Notes: generated by a model from the letters alone, not told the origin. A stretch of DNA of 64,000 nucleotides from Kangiella profundi (GCF_002838765.1 NZ_CP025120.1:1240001-1304000), one strand, 5' to 3'. Positions 34,209 through 43,791 are shown, counted from the stretch's first letter. Numbers and translations: made by a program.

Positions 34209-35270
34209 ATGTTTGAAATAATACCAAATTGGCATCCAATATTTGTTCACTTTACTGTTTCACTCCTAGTCATTGCTGGTTTTCTACAGCTGTTTATTTG
34301 GTTATTCTCTTCTAAGGCTTCATCAGCACTTATAAGTACTCAAAAGTGGTTGGTTGTTCTCAGTGCTATTGCTGTTTTAGCGACTGTAGCCACCGGTTTG
34401 CAGGCCTATTACAGTGTGGCCCATGACACACCCTCACACCTGGCCATGACTGACCACAGAAACTGGGCAATAGCCACCAGTATTGTGTTTATCATTGGTG
34501 CAGCTTTGTACTTCATTGTCCCAAAGTTAAAGCAAAATTTGGCTGGGATTTTCTTTGTTGCTGCTCTAATACTTGTGTCAGTAACCGCAATGAAAGGCGG
34601 GGAGCTTGTTTATCGTCATGGCCTTGGTGTCATGTCATTGCCTGAAGTAAGCGGGGAAGGGCATGACCATGAACACGCTGATGGTGAGGGACATGGTGAT
34701 CAAGATGAGCAGCATGCAGATTCACAGGGCACTATTGACACAAAAGAAAGTGCTCATGACCATGATAGTTCAGATGGCCATCATAATGAACGCAGTGCTG
34801 ATGACAATGACACCGCTGCTATTAAATCAATTATCGCAGATATTAAATACGGCTGGGAAAATGGCGACGGTACTCCATTCCGTAAGCACTTCCTGGATTT
34901 TGAGGGGGCACGCTATGTTGAGTCTGGTGGTCAAAACGAAGGACTTGATGATCTTGTCACTCACCATGTAGAGCCTGAAAAAGATGCCTTAGAATATTTA
35001 TCTCTGGAGTTCTCAAATATTGAAATCCATTTTGAAAATAACTTTGCCTGGGCTGTTGCTGACACACGAGTCAAAGGTAAGGTCAACAAAACGGGCTATG
35101 AGTTTGATAAATCAGGCTACCAGACATTCCTGTTCCGCAAAGTAAACGAACAGTGGAAAGTGGTGCATACACATTCATCATCAAGAGATTACAAAGAGCC
35201 TAAAGTAAAAGAGCCTACTGACAAGGAAGAAGAGGCGACTCACTCTCATGACGAGCCGCATGAGCACTAA
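34209..35270 (+). CDS. DUF2231-type membrane domain fused through a His/Asp-rich linker to an NTF2-like domain
   Basis: A 353-residue protein in three parts. Residues ~1-140: four membrane helices of the DUF2231 type ([18 protein letters not shown], with His near the membrane face). Residues ~150-205: a linker very rich in His, Asp and Glu ([19 protein letters not shown]), likely to bind metal outside the membrane. Residues ~205-330: an NTF2/SnoaL-like alpha+beta domain ([15 protein letters not shown]... [11 protein letters not shown]... [13 protein letters not shown]). The tail is again His-rich ([10 protein letters not shown]). Function unknown; the His-rich parts and the metal-efflux operon just downstream suggest metal binding. 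Own terminator. Confidence 0.75.
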   Translation: MFEIIPNWHPIFVHFTVSLLVIAGFLQLFIWLFSSKASSALISTQKWLVVLSAIAVLATVATGLQAYYSVAHDTPSHLAMTDHRNWAIATSIVFIIGAALYFIVPKLKQNLAGIFFVAALILVSVTAMKGGELVYRHGLGVMSLPEVSGEGHDHEHADGEGHGDQDEQHADSQGTIDTKESAHDHDSSDGHHNERSADDNDTAAIKSIIADIKYGWENGDGTPFRKHFLDFEGARYVESGGQNEGLDDLVTHHVEPEKDALEYLSLEFSNIEIHFENNFAWAVADTRVKGKVNKTGYEFDKSGYQTFLFRKVNEQWKVVHTHSSSRDYKEPKVKEPTDKEEEATHSHDEPHEH

Positions 35271-35295
35271 GCAGTTCCTTAAGTCTATATACTAG

Positions 35296-35320
35296 AAAGC
35301 CCCTAAAATGGGGCTTTTTT
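35296..35320 (+). terminator. Intrinsic terminator after the DUF2231 fusion gene
   Basis: AAAGCCCC and GGGGCTTT form an 8-bp stem around a 6-base loop, followed by a T-run. Confidence 0.87.
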
Positions 35321-35415
35321 ATTGATTAGTTATTCCAATACTTATTTCATAAACTCAATTGAAGTAGTGTTCGTCACGCTTAATTAAAATTTAGTGTAGA
35401 GATAAGCTCATTTGT

Positions 35416-35438
35416 AAAACCGATTGACAATCGGTTTT
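35416..35438 (+). promoter_or_regulatory. Palindromic operator before the BlaI-type gene
   Basis: AAAACCGATTG, one central base, then CAATCGGTTTT: 11-bp perfect arms. It lies 45 bases before the blaI-type start, in the expected promoter region. A nearly identical palindrome is at 36877-36897. Confidence 0.75.
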
Positions 35439-35482
35439 ATGCATGTAATTATCGCTTAACCTTTTTTTTACCAGTACTTAAA

Positions 35483-35860
35483 ATGGTTCTAGGCGAGCTC
35501 GAAAAGCAAGTATTACAGTATTTATGGGAATATCCTGATTCAGATGCGAAGCAGGTACACGTTGTTTTGTCTAATCAACGTGGTGGGGGAACCTTGAATA
35601 CCATTCAGAGCACTCTTGATCGCCTTTACAAGAAAGGTCTGCTTTCTCGCAAAAAGAAGGGTTTAGCCTATTACTACAAGGCTAAACTTGATAGAGAGCA
35701 CCTGATTGCAAAGTTAATTGATAATGTCACCAGTGACTTTGTTCGTGCTGGTGAAAATAGTCTTATCGCCGCATTTTCATCCATATCATCAGATCTCGAT
35801 GACTCGCAACTTGAAGAGCTTGAACAGCTCATACAAAAACAAAGACAGGCCAGGGGCTAA
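35483..35860 (+). CDS. BlaI/MecI/CopY-family transcriptional repressor
   Basis: A 125-residue winged-helix repressor (LGELEKQVLQYLWEYPDSDAK..., HTH ~ residues 15-70 with NTIQSTLDRLYKKGLLSRKKKG as its recognition segment and wing; the remainder is a dimerisation helix pair). In this family the repressor dimer is cut by a membrane M56 protease or releases DNA on binding metal (CopY). No CxC metal motif of CopY is present, so protease control by the adjacent M56 gene is more likely. The start at 35483 has no clear ribosome site. First gene of the metal-efflux operon. Confidence 0.85.
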   Translation: MVLGELEKQVLQYLWEYPDSDAKQVHVVLSNQRGGGTLNTIQSTLDRLYKKGLLSRKKKGLAYYYKAKLDREHLIAKLIDNVTSDFVRAGENSLIAAFSSISSDLDDSQLEELEQLIQKQRQARG

Positions 35861-35868
35861 CGAGTTAT

Positions 35869-36831
35869 ATGATAATAGGTGACTGGGCCTTAGTCTTTAA
35901 TTTAGCAAGCATCGGTTTGATGGGGCTTTTTATAGCTCACGCGCTTCAATCGATAGGCTGGCTATTAATTAAAAAAAAGCTAATGGCTCTATGTCCGCAG
36001 TCTAGAAAAAACCTACTACTATCATGGGTAGTATCTCCTTTTATTCTTAGCTTGGTTGTAACTGCATTTTTCTACCTCTCAATTACAGGTTCACACGAAA
36101 TCCTAAATAATATTGCTCATTGGCACCATGCTTATGTTTTTAACTTCAATAGTTGGCATGGTTTTTTGCTGGTTAGTTTTATACTGTATTTTTTATGGAA
36201 GCTGTTTCTGGCTGTCAGACAGTGGCGTAGTCAGCGCTCTGACATCAAAAGTCTGAATCTATTGAGTGGTGTACATACCGGTAGACGTTGTAACGATTTA
36301 AACTACTTTTTATTAGACAGTAAAAGTCCCGCTGCATTTGTCGCTGGAATTATCAAACCAAAGTGTTATTTAACAATTGGCTTAAAGCAACAACTGTCCT
36401 CAAATGAGCTTAATATTGTGTTGAAGCATGAGAAGGCACACATAGACTTTAAAGACGCTTTATCAAAGTATCTTTTTAATTTGTTGACTATTTTCTACCC
36501 GAGTAAAATACGACTTCAGATCAAACAAAATTATATCTTGGCACTTGAGCAAATTGCGGATCAGGAAGTCTCTAAGTCATATAAAGCTGTAGATGTTGCA
36601 TCAACATTGGTGAAGGTCGCAAGACTTCAAAAAATGCATAAATCACAGTTAAGTTTCTGCCACTTCGGTAGTGAGCATATCAGCTTACGTGTTGAGCAGT
36701 TAATTGCACCTAATGCTCTAACTGTTTTACCTAAAGGCATGAGTATTATCGGTATCATTTTAATGATGCTGGTAACGCTTTCCGCAATTGATGCCTCTCA
36801 TCACCTCGTAGAATCTTTATTCAACCATTAA
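35869..36831 (+). CDS. M56-family membrane metalloprotease (BlaR1-like, no sensor domain)
   Basis: A 320-residue membrane protease with helices at about 8-30, 48-72 and 95-118. The zinc motif HEKAH is at 187-191 (in IVLKHEKAHIDFKDAL), followed by a Glu further on (ALEQIADQEV). A last helix is near 290-310. BlaR1/MecR1 carry a C-terminal penicillin-binding sensor; this protein ends after the last helix, so no beta-lactam sensor exists. It starts 8 bases after the BlaI gene. The pair should form a protease-repressor switch, here placed before metal efflux genes. Confidence 0.85.
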   Translation: MIIGDWALVFNLASIGLMGLFIAHALQSIGWLLIKKKLMALCPQSRKNLLLSWVVSPFILSLVVTAFFYLSITGSHEILNNIAHWHHAYVFNFNSWHGFLLVSFILYFLWKLFLAVRQWRSQRSDIKSLNLLSGVHTGRRCNDLNYFLLDSKSPAAFVAGIIKPKCYLTIGLKQQLSSNELNIVLKHEKAHIDFKDALSKYLFNLLTIFYPSKIRLQIKQNYILALEQIADQEVSKSYKAVDVASTLVKVARLQKMHKSQLSFCHFGSEHISLRVEQLIAPNALTVLPKGMSIIGIILMMLVTLSAIDASHHLVESLFNH

Positions 36832-36843
36832 TTAAGGTTACTT

Positions 36844-38166
36844 ATGTCGTTTAATAATTCATTGAACAGGCCTGGCAAACCGATTGCCAATCGGTTTTCA
36901 GTAAAAACTAAGTTCAATATCACAATGCTTCTCACGGCACTTTTAACTCTTTTTAGTATCAATGCAGTAGCAGAAACTTCAAATGTCGGCCATCAGATCG
37001 GTCTATCAGAAGCTATACAAGTAACTTTAGATAATCATCCTGAGATGGCCCGCTATCGTTACCAAAAGCAAAAATTTGATGCTCTTACCAAACAGGCAGG
37101 TGTGAGCCAAAAGCCACAGCTCGATGTGACTATTGAAGATGCATTTGGCTCTGGTGATTACAGCGGGTTTGATGCTGCTCAGACTACCATCGGTATAAGC
37201 TGGATACTTGATGGGGACCTGGTTGATAGTCGAATTAAAGCTTCGAGGGAAGCCTCTTCACAGCTTAGTTTTGAACGTGAAATTAAAGCATTAGATTTAT
37301 CTTCTGATACGGCCAAAACTTTTGTTGAGCACATAGCACTTCAAGAGCAAATCAAACTGGCACGCCTAAATCTACAGCAGACCCAGGAAGCTTATGAGTC
37401 CATTGTCAGTCTGAATAAAAGGGGCAAAGGCTCAACTATCGATACCATACAGATGAAAGCGAATGTTGCTCGCTCTGAACTGATGATTGAAGATTTGGAG
37501 CATGAGTTGAAAGCCACACAGAGACGTTTCATGAATAATCTTGGTGAAGAAGCTAAGTTGATGACTCCCAAAGGAAACTTATTTTCAATACCTGCTATAG
37601 ATAATCTGAATGAATCTATGGCCAAACTCAAAGAACATCCTCGACTGCTAGCATTTGCTAATAAAAGCCGAGTCCTGGAGTCACAAATTGAATTGGCGCG
37701 TATAGAAGCTGAGCCAAGATGGGAATTTTCTACAGGCCTACGACGTTACGAAAGAACCAGTGACGTAGGTATCGTTGCTGGTTTTTCTGTGTCTCTTGGC
37801 AGCAGTGGCAGCAATGCCGGAAAAATCCAGTCTTTGCGAGCTGAGCGATCTATTTATGAAGTTGAGTCTGAGGTCCTAAGGCGAGAGCTTTACACTCAGC
37901 TTTATGTCTTATTACAAGAAATTGAACACAGCAAGCATGTCATTAACGTCAATCAGCAACAAATAATCCCTCTTTTAAAAGAAGCTAAAGAAGAGGTTAA
38001 TAAAGCTTATCAAATAGGGCGCACAAGCTATCTTCAATGGTTCAATATTCATCAGGATTATTTAGTCGCTCATTTAGAATTAATCAATGCCTACAAAATG
38101 CTACACCTGAAAAATATTGAATTGCAGCGTCTGACTGGCACTACATTAGAAACCATAGAGAACTAA
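36844..38166 (+). CDS. TolC-family outer-membrane efflux protein (CzcC-like)
   Basis: A 440-residue outer-membrane factor. A long N-terminus (~25 residues) precedes the signal peptide core MLLTALLTLFSINAVAE. Two TolC repeats of coiled-coil helices follow (ISLSEAIQVTLDNHPEM-type opening; RKGKGSTIDTIQMKANVARSE region). It forms the outer-membrane exit duct for the adjacent RND pump. The second copy of the palindromic operator lies inside codons 12-18, so either the operator overlaps coding sequence or translation starts later, at 36925. The earlier ATG is preferred because Lys residues just before the core are needed for a signal peptide. Confidence 0.88.
   Translation: MSFNNSLNRPGKPIANRFSVKTKFNITMLLTALLTLFSINAVAETSNVGHQIGLSEAIQVTLDNHPEMARYRYQKQKFDALTKQAGVSQKPQLDVTIEDAFGSGDYSGFDAAQTTIGISWILDGDLVDSRIKASREASSQLSFEREIKALDLSSDTAKTFVEHIALQEQIKLARLNLQQTQEAYESIVSLNKRGKGSTIDTIQMKANVARSELMIEDLEHELKATQRRFMNNLGEEAKLMTPKGNLFSIPAIDNLNESMAKLKEHPRLLAFANKSRVLESQIELARIEAEPRWEFSTGLRRYERTSDVGIVAGFSVSLGSSGSNAGKIQSLRAERSIYEVESEVLRRELYTQLYVLLQEIEHSKHVINVNQQQIIPLLKEAKEEVNKAYQIGRTSYLQWFNIHQDYLVAHLELINAYKMLHLKNIELQRLTGTTLETIEN
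36877..36897 (+). promoter_or_regulatory. Second copy of the BlaI-type operator, inside the tolC-like gene
   Basis: AAACCGATTG, one central base, then CAATCGGTTT: the same 10-bp arms as at 35416-35438, 1.46 kb away. Two copies of so long a palindrome are very unlikely by chance. It sits where a second promoter for the efflux genes could be. Confidence 0.75.
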
Positions 38167-38168
38167 TT

Positions 38169-39404
38169 ATGCACAAACTTACCTATCAATCGATATTAGT
38201 CGGCTTGTTATTTTTGGCTTCGGTTTGTTTTTCTACAGAAACCTTTGCATTTTCTGGGGCTGCTGAAAAAGAAGTGGTTGTAGAAAAAGGGCCTCATAAT
38301 GGACGCATGTTACGCCAAGATGGTTTTGCAATTGAGCTTTCAATATTTGAAACGGGAGTTCCTCCTGAGTTTCGCGTATGGGCCACAAAAGATGGCGAAA
38401 CTTTAGCACCTGAATCAGTAGATTTAAACGTCAAACTTACACGCTTAGGCGGTGTCGTGGATGATATCAATTTCAAACCTGAAAATGACTACCTAAGAGG
38501 CGATATGGTCATTTATGAACCACACTCATTTTTAGTTACGGTTTCAGCAAAGCATCAAGGCCAATCGTATCGTTGGGAGTATGAAAATTTTGAGGGAAGA
38601 ACTCAGATTGCTGACAAAGTCGCCGATGCAATGGGGATAGAAACTGAAATCGCTGGCCCTGCAACATTGCACCAGACTATTGAAGTATATGGAGTGTTAA
38701 AATGGCCACCGGGAGCACAAAGGCAACTAAAAGCTCGATTCGATGGCGAGGTGCGCAAGGTTCACGTAGAACTTGGTGCCCGTGTTGAAAAAGGACAAAC
38801 TTTATTGACCATTGAAAGTAACGAGAGTCTAAGTCCTTACTCTATCCGTTCACCACTTTCAGGAGTGGTTACAGGCCTATTTGCAAGCGAAGGCGAGCAA
38901 GCTAATGAGCAGACATTGATTGAAGTAACTGCTACTGACAGTCTCATAGCAGAGTTAGCGGTTTTCCCATCTGATCGGACAAAAGTAAAGTTGAATGCAC
39001 CGGTTGAGTTAAGTGTTAATAGTTTGAGCACTCCGATCAAATCAGTTATTGACAGTAGCCTCCCTCAAACTCGATCCGATCAAGCCAAAGTATATCGAGT
39101 CAAAGTTGACAATACCGAACTGGGATTAAGCGAAGGACAGTTTGTAACTGCTCAAATCGAAGTTAATACACTAGAAGTTCAACTAGCCGTAAAACGTACT
39201 GGTTTACAGGCATTTAGAGACTTTACAGTAGTTTATGCGAAAGTAGGGGAGCAGTACGAAGTTAGAATGCTTGAACTTGGCGAACAGGATGCTGAGTGGA
39301 TTGAAGTTCTGGGTGGGCTAGAGCCTGGCACAGAGTACGTCACGGAAAATAGTTTCATTATCAAAGCCGATATCGAAAAATCCGGCGCATCACACGACCA
39401 TTAG
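38169..39404 (+). CDS. RND efflux periplasmic adaptor (CzcB-like)
   Basis: A 411-residue membrane-fusion protein. Signal peptide to ~27 (LFLASVCFSTETFAFSG). An N-terminal domain is typical of CzcB-like adaptors (KGPHNGRMLRQDGFAIELSI). Then barrel-sandwich/lipoyl halves (ARFDGEVRKVHVELGARVEKGQ and YSIRSPLSGVVTGLFA, named by position 185-245), and beta-barrel and membrane-proximal domains. It bridges the inner-membrane pump and the outer-membrane channel. It starts 2 bases after the tolC-like stop and ends 9 bases before czcA. His at the C-terminus (GASHDH) may bind metal. Confidence 0.9.
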   Translation: MHKLTYQSILVGLLFLASVCFSTETFAFSGAAEKEVVVEKGPHNGRMLRQDGFAIELSIFETGVPPEFRVWATKDGETLAPESVDLNVKLTRLGGVVDDINFKPENDYLRGDMVIYEPHSFLVTVSAKHQGQSYRWEYENFEGRTQIADKVADAMGIETEIAGPATLHQTIEVYGVLKWPPGAQRQLKARFDGEVRKVHVELGARVEKGQTLLTIESNESLSPYSIRSPLSGVVTGLFASEGEQANEQTLIEVTATDSLIAELAVFPSDRTKVKLNAPVELSVNSLSTPIKSVIDSSLPQTRSDQAKVYRVKVDNTELGLSEGQFVTAQIEVNTLEVQLAVKRTGLQAFRDFTVVYAKVGEQYEVRMLELGEQDAEWIEVLGGLEPGTEYVTENSFIIKADIEKSGASHDH

Positions 39405-39413
39405 GAGTGAGTA

Positions 39414-42400
39414 ATGCTGGATAAAATTTTACGCTTTTCGATACAGCGAAACTTTTTAATATTACTCGGGGTTCTTGCTTTAGCTGGACTCGGTTTATGG
39501 AACTTTAAAAAGCTGCCAATTGATGCAGTACCTGATATTACTAATGTACAGGTCATGATCAATACAGAAGCAGCTGGTTACACGCCTCTTGAGGTAGAGC
39601 AGCGAGTAACATACCCACTTGAAACAGCTTTAGCCGGACTACCGGGTTTGACTAATACGCGTTCGGTTTCACGATACGGCTTGTCACAAGTAATTGCTAT
39701 TTTTAACGACGAAACCGATGTCTATTTTGCAAGGCAGTTGGTTAATGAACGCCTTCTTTCTGCAAAATCTGAGTTGCCACCAGGTGTTGAACCACAGCTA
39801 GGTCCTATTGCTACCGGCCTGGGTGAGATCTTTATGTTCACCGTTGATGCTGAGCCAGGTGCTGTTAATGACTCTGGCGAGCCAATCACTCCTATGGACT
39901 TAAGAACGGTTCATGATTGGATCATTCGCCCACAACTTATGCGAGTCCCTGGCGTTGTTGAAGTTAATCCCATTGGTGGTTATGAGCGAGAAATACTGGT
40001 TGCTTTCGAACCAAAAAAATTGCTGTCTTTTAGCCTTACTCAAAGCGATGTTATTTCGGCGATTCAGCAAAATAACGCCAATCAGGGTGCCGGATTTATC
40101 GAGAATAGTGGTGCTCAGTGGCTCATTAGAGTGCCAGGGCAGGTAGATTCACTGGAGGCAATTGAGTCAATTCCGGTCAGCACTAAAAATGGCTCAAGTG
40201 TCAGAGTATCGGATGTTGCAACAGTAACAGAAGGGCACGGATTAAGGACCGGTGCAGCAACTCAAAATGGCCGTGAAGTTGTTATGAGCACGGTGTTCAT
40301 GCTGATTGGTGAGAATAGCCGTACCGTTGCACATGCTGTTGGTCAAAAACTGAAAGAAATCAATCAAACTCTTCCTGATGGTGTTGTTGCAACTGCAGTA
40401 TACGATAGAACTAAGTTAGTCGATGAGACACTTACAACGGTAACGACAAACCTCACCGAAGGTGCGTTGCTCGTTATCGTTATTTTGTTCTTGTTGCTGG
40501 GAAATATTAGAGCTGCATTTTTAACTGCTCTGGTTATTCCATTTGCAATGCTGATGACGATTACCGGAATGGTACAGACCAGAGTCAGTGCAAACCTGAT
40601 GAGTCTTGGTGCTTTAGATTTTGGTTTGTTGGTAGATGGCGCCATTATTATTGTTGAAAACTGTTTACGGCGACTTAGCCAAAATAGTCACCAACAGGGA
40701 CAGTTACCTTTGCGCGAACGTCTTGATATCGTTTTCAATGCAACAAGAGAAGTCATCCGCCCGGCAATGTTCGGAGTTTTCATTATCACAGCGGTTTATC
40801 TTCCAATATTTGCATTGGAAGGTGTTGAAGGGAAGATGTTCCATCCAATGGCCATCACCGTGGTTATTGCATTGCTAAGTGCTATGCTGTTATCGATAAC
40901 CTTTGTACCAGCTGCTACAGCACTATTATTTAAGAAACCTGTAAAAGAAAAGCGTAATTACATTATGCAGGCCGCCTCTAAGCTTTATCAGCCTGCGCTT
41001 GGCTGGGTCATAAAAGCTCGTTGGATAGTGTTATCTGTTGCCGCACTGCTGGTTGTAATTAGTGGTTACCAGGCGACAAGACTGGGTAGTGAGTTTGTAC
41101 CTAATCTTGACGAAGGCGATATTGCCATGCATGCATTACGAATTCCTGGTACCTCATTAAGTCAGGCCATTGCGCTGCAAGAAAGTCTTGAAGAAAAAAT
41201 TAAAGAAATGCCTGAAGTTGAAAGAGTATTTGCGAAAATTGGTACTGCCGATGTGGCGACCGATGCTGTTCCACCGAGTGTAGCGGATAATTTTATTATC
41301 TTGAAACCTCGCGATGAGTGGCCAGACCCCGATAAACCAAAAGCTCAGATCGTTCAGGAGTTATCAGATCTTGTTAACCAGATACCGGGCAATCGTTACG
41401 AATTCTTGCAACCAATTCAGATGCGTTTTAATGAGTTGTTGGCCGGTGTAAGAGCAGAACTTGCGATTAAAGTCTTTGGTGACGACCTAGAGAAACTGGC
41501 TGAAATCGGCGATGAAATTGAAGGGGCAATTGGCTCGGTTGAGGGAATTGCCGATTTGCAGGTAGAGCAGATTACTGGACTTCCTATGTTGGTAATTGAG
41601 CCTGATACAGGGAAGCTTGCTCAATATGGAATTACTAAATCACTGCTTCAACAACAAATCGCTACCGCAATGCGTGGTACCGTAGCAGGTAAGTTTTATG
41701 AAGGTGATATTCGTTCAGATATAGTGGTTCGACTTAATGAAGAAAGCCGTTCTAATATGGATAACCTGAATCGATTATCTATTCAGATTAATCATAAAAC
41801 AGTACTGCCTTTGCAGGAGTTAGCAACTGTAAAAAAGGTTGTTGGTGCAAATCAGGTTAATCGTGAGAATGGCAAGAGAAGGGTAGTTGTCACCGCCAAT
41901 GTCAGAGGAAGAGATTTAGGTTCATTTGTTGCAGATATTCAATCGGCTATTACTAAGGACGTTGAAATTCCTGCTGGGTACTGGATTGAATATGGTGGTA
42001 CTTATCAGAAACTTCAGTCTGCATCAGATCGACTTAGCCTTGTTGTGCCATTAACACTGCTGATGATTATTGGCTTACTGATCCTTGCCCTTGGTTCTAT
42101 AAAAGATGCACTTATTATCTTTTCTGGCGTACCGCTTGCATTAACTGGTGGGGTCGCGGCCTTAATGCTTCGTGATATTCCATTTTCTATTTCAGCGGCC
42201 GTCGGTTTTATTGCTTTGTCGGGTATAGCAATATTAAACGGACTGGTAATGGTTTCGTTCATCAGAGAGCTAATCAAAGATCGTCTAACAATAGACCAGG
42301 CAATTTTTCAAGGAGCTCTTACTCGCCTAAGGCCTGTATTGACTACAGCACTCGTTGCATCTCTGGGCTTTATTCCAATGGCTCTTAATACTGGAATTGG

Positions 42401-42542
42401 CTCAGAAGTACAGCGACCTTTAGCGACAGTCGTTATCGGTGGTATTATTTCATCCACACTTTTAACACTATTTGTAATACCCGCACTCTATAAATTACTA
42501 CACAAAGACGTTACTCCAATTAAGGTGCAAAACAGTGAATAA
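39414..42542 (+). CDS. czcA: Heavy-metal efflux RND transporter, CzcA-type
   Basis: A 1042-residue inner-membrane RND pump with 12 helices. Helix 4 has LDFGLLVDGAIIIVEN, the pattern DFGxxxDGAxxxxEN that marks divalent-cation (Zn/Co/Cd) pumps. LPIDAVPDITNVQV near the N-terminus and GSEFVPNLDEGDIAMHALRIPG in the second periplasmic part (segment ~560-580) are family features. It exchanges protons for metal and works with the CzcB- and CzcC-like proteins upstream. This differs from the Cu-type pump at 52627. Exact metal range is inferred. Confidence 0.93.
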   Translation: MLDKILRFSIQRNFLILLGVLALAGLGLWNFKKLPIDAVPDITNVQVMINTEAAGYTPLEVEQRVTYPLETALAGLPGLTNTRSVSRYGLSQVIAIFNDETDVYFARQLVNERLLSAKSELPPGVEPQLGPIATGLGEIFMFTVDAEPGAVNDSGEPITPMDLRTVHDWIIRPQLMRVPGVVEVNPIGGYEREILVAFEPKKLLSFSLTQSDVISAIQQNNANQGAGFIENSGAQWLIRVPGQVDSLEAIESIPVSTKNGSSVRVSDVATVTEGHGLRTGAATQNGREVVMSTVFMLIGENSRTVAHAVGQKLKEINQTLPDGVVATAVYDRTKLVDETLTTVTTNLTEGALLVIVILFLLLGNIRAAFLTALVIPFAMLMTITGMVQTRVSANLMSLGALDFGLLVDGAIIIVENCLRRLSQNSHQQGQLPLRERLDIVFNATREVIRPAMFGVFIITAVYLPIFALEGVEGKMFHPMAITVVIALLSAMLLSITFVPAATALLFKKPVKEKRNYIMQAASKLYQPALGWVIKARWIVLSVAALLVVISGYQATRLGSEFVPNLDEGDIAMHALRIPGTSLSQAIALQESLEEKIKEMPEVERVFAKIGTADVATDAVPPSVADNFIILKPRDEWPDPDKPKAQIVQELSDLVNQIPGNRYEFLQPIQMRFNELLAGVRAELAIKVFGDDLEKLAEIGDEIEGAIGSVEGIADLQVEQITGLPMLVIEPDTGKLAQYGITKSLLQQQIATAMRGTVAGKFYEGDIRSDIVVRLNEESRSNMDNLNRLSIQINHKTVLPLQELATVKKVVGANQVNRENGKRRVVVTANVRGRDLGSFVADIQSAITKDVEIPAGYWIEYGGTYQKLQSASDRLSLVVPLTLLMIIGLLILALGSIKDALIIFSGVPLALTGGVAALMLRDIPFSISAAVGFIALSGIAILNGLVMVSFIRELIKDRLTIDQAIFQGALTRLRPVLTTALVASLGFIPMALNTGIGSEVQRPLATVVIGGIISSTLLTLFVIPALYKLLHKDVTPIKVQNSE

Positions 42543-43230
42543 AAAATTTATCTTTCTATTCTTGAAGATATTTGTGGCTATATTAGCCTTTGGATCAATT
42601 GATGCATTTGCTCATGGTGTCAATGACAGCACTCGTAGTTTTCTGGAAAACAATACCGGAGTGCAGTTCATCCCTTTCCTTTATATAGGTGCTAAGCACA
42701 TGGTCACTGGATATGACCATTTGTTGTTCCTGGTCGGTGTCATTTTCTTCTTATACAAAAGCAAGGATGTCCTGCTGTACGTCACGATGTTCACTATTGG
42801 CCACAGCATCACCTTACTTTATGGAGTATTGAACGAAATCAATGTTAACCCATACATCATAGATGCCATTATCGGCTTATCGGTGGTTTATAAAGGCTTT
42901 GATAATCTCGGAGGCTTTAAACGGTTATTTGGAAAACAGCCAAATACTCAATTAGCAGTACTAATATTTGGTTTATTCCATGGTTTTGGTCTTGCTACCA
43001 AATTACAGGAATTCCAATTACCTGAAGATGGTTTATTAAGCAACATCATTGGTTTTAATATTGGTGTAGAAATAGGGCAGTTCGCAGCACTTGGCATAAT
43101 CCTTCTGGTGATGAACGCTTGGAGAAAACTGCCTTCTTATGAACGTTTTTCTATAGCCACCAATACACTATTGATGAGTGCTGGATTTATGTTAATGGGC
43201 TACCAGCTTACTGGTTACTATTTAAATTAA
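42535..43230 (+). CDS. HupE/UreJ-family membrane protein
   Basis: A 231-residue membrane protein with a signal-like N-terminus ending FAHG and about six helices. The HupE/UreJ signature is YIGAKHMVTGYDHLLFLVGV (His at the KHM and DHL positions) and LIFGLFHGFGLA. HupE/UreJ proteins import nickel or other divalent metal. Here the gene overlaps czcA by 8 bases, so it is produced with a metal exporter, an unexpected pairing. Confidence 0.87.
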   Translation: MNKKFIFLFLKIFVAILAFGSIDAFAHGVNDSTRSFLENNTGVQFIPFLYIGAKHMVTGYDHLLFLVGVIFFLYKSKDVLLYVTMFTIGHSITLLYGVLNEINVNPYIIDAIIGLSVVYKGFDNLGGFKRLFGKQPNTQLAVLIFGLFHGFGLATKLQEFQLPEDGLLSNIIGFNIGVEIGQFAALGIILLVMNAWRKLPSYERFSIATNTLLMSAGFMLMGYQLTGYYLN

Positions 43231-43245
43231 TTAAAGAGACATCTT

Positions 43246-43779
43246 ATGCAACCAACAGTTAGTAATAAAAGTTTACTCAAAGCGACAATTATCGCTTTAG
43301 TTATTTCAGCAATTGCGCTGGTAACAATAATCCTACCATCGGAATACAATATCGATCCAACGGGTATAGGAGAAAAACTCGGCTTAACAGTCTTATCACA
43401 AAGCCAAACTGAAGAAAATTCAGAAACTATGACTGAGCAAAGCAGTGATACAAATGCTCAAAGCAAAGTTATTGAGGTCACAGTGCCTGCGGGTAGGGGA
43501 ATTGAGTACAAGTTTGATATGGAAAAGTACTCAAAGCTTAAATATGAGTGGATGACTGATGGTCAATCACTTTATTTTGATCTTCATGGTGAGCCTGAAG
43601 GTGACACCACGGGTTATTTTGAAAGTTACGTTATAGCGACCAATGCCGAAATGAAAGGTTCATTCACAGCGCCTTTTGCAGGTTCGCACGGTTGGTACTG
43701 GAAGAATAACTCGGACCAGGATGTGGCAATTCAATTAATTGTCGAAGGTGAATTCGAAGTTATCGGTTTAAAACAGTAA
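43246..43779 (+). CDS. Membrane-anchored periplasmic protein of the efflux operon
   Basis: A 177-residue protein with one N-terminal membrane helix (~10-32), a Ser/Thr/Gln-rich linker (~45-75) and a beta-rich periplasmic domain (VIEVTVPAGRGIEYKFDMEKYS, at about 78-100; then FTAPFAGSHGWYWKNNSDQDV). Proteins of this layout are common beside CzcA/HupE genes and are labelled 'transmembrane anchor protein'. Function unknown. It lies 15 bases after the HupE gene. Confidence 0.72.
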   Translation: MQPTVSNKSLLKATIIALVISAIALVTIILPSEYNIDPTGIGEKLGLTVLSQSQTEENSETMTEQSSDTNAQSKVIEVTVPAGRGIEYKFDMEKYSKLKYEWMTDGQSLYFDLHGEPEGDTTGYFESYVIATNAEMKGSFTAPFAGSHGWYWKNNSDQDVAIQLIVEGEFEVIGLKQ

Positions 43780-43791
43780 ATTGGAGTAATC

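Noticed and set aside
35869..36831. Beta-lactam sensor BlaR1
   Set aside because: No C-terminal penicillin-binding domain; only the M56 membrane protease is present.
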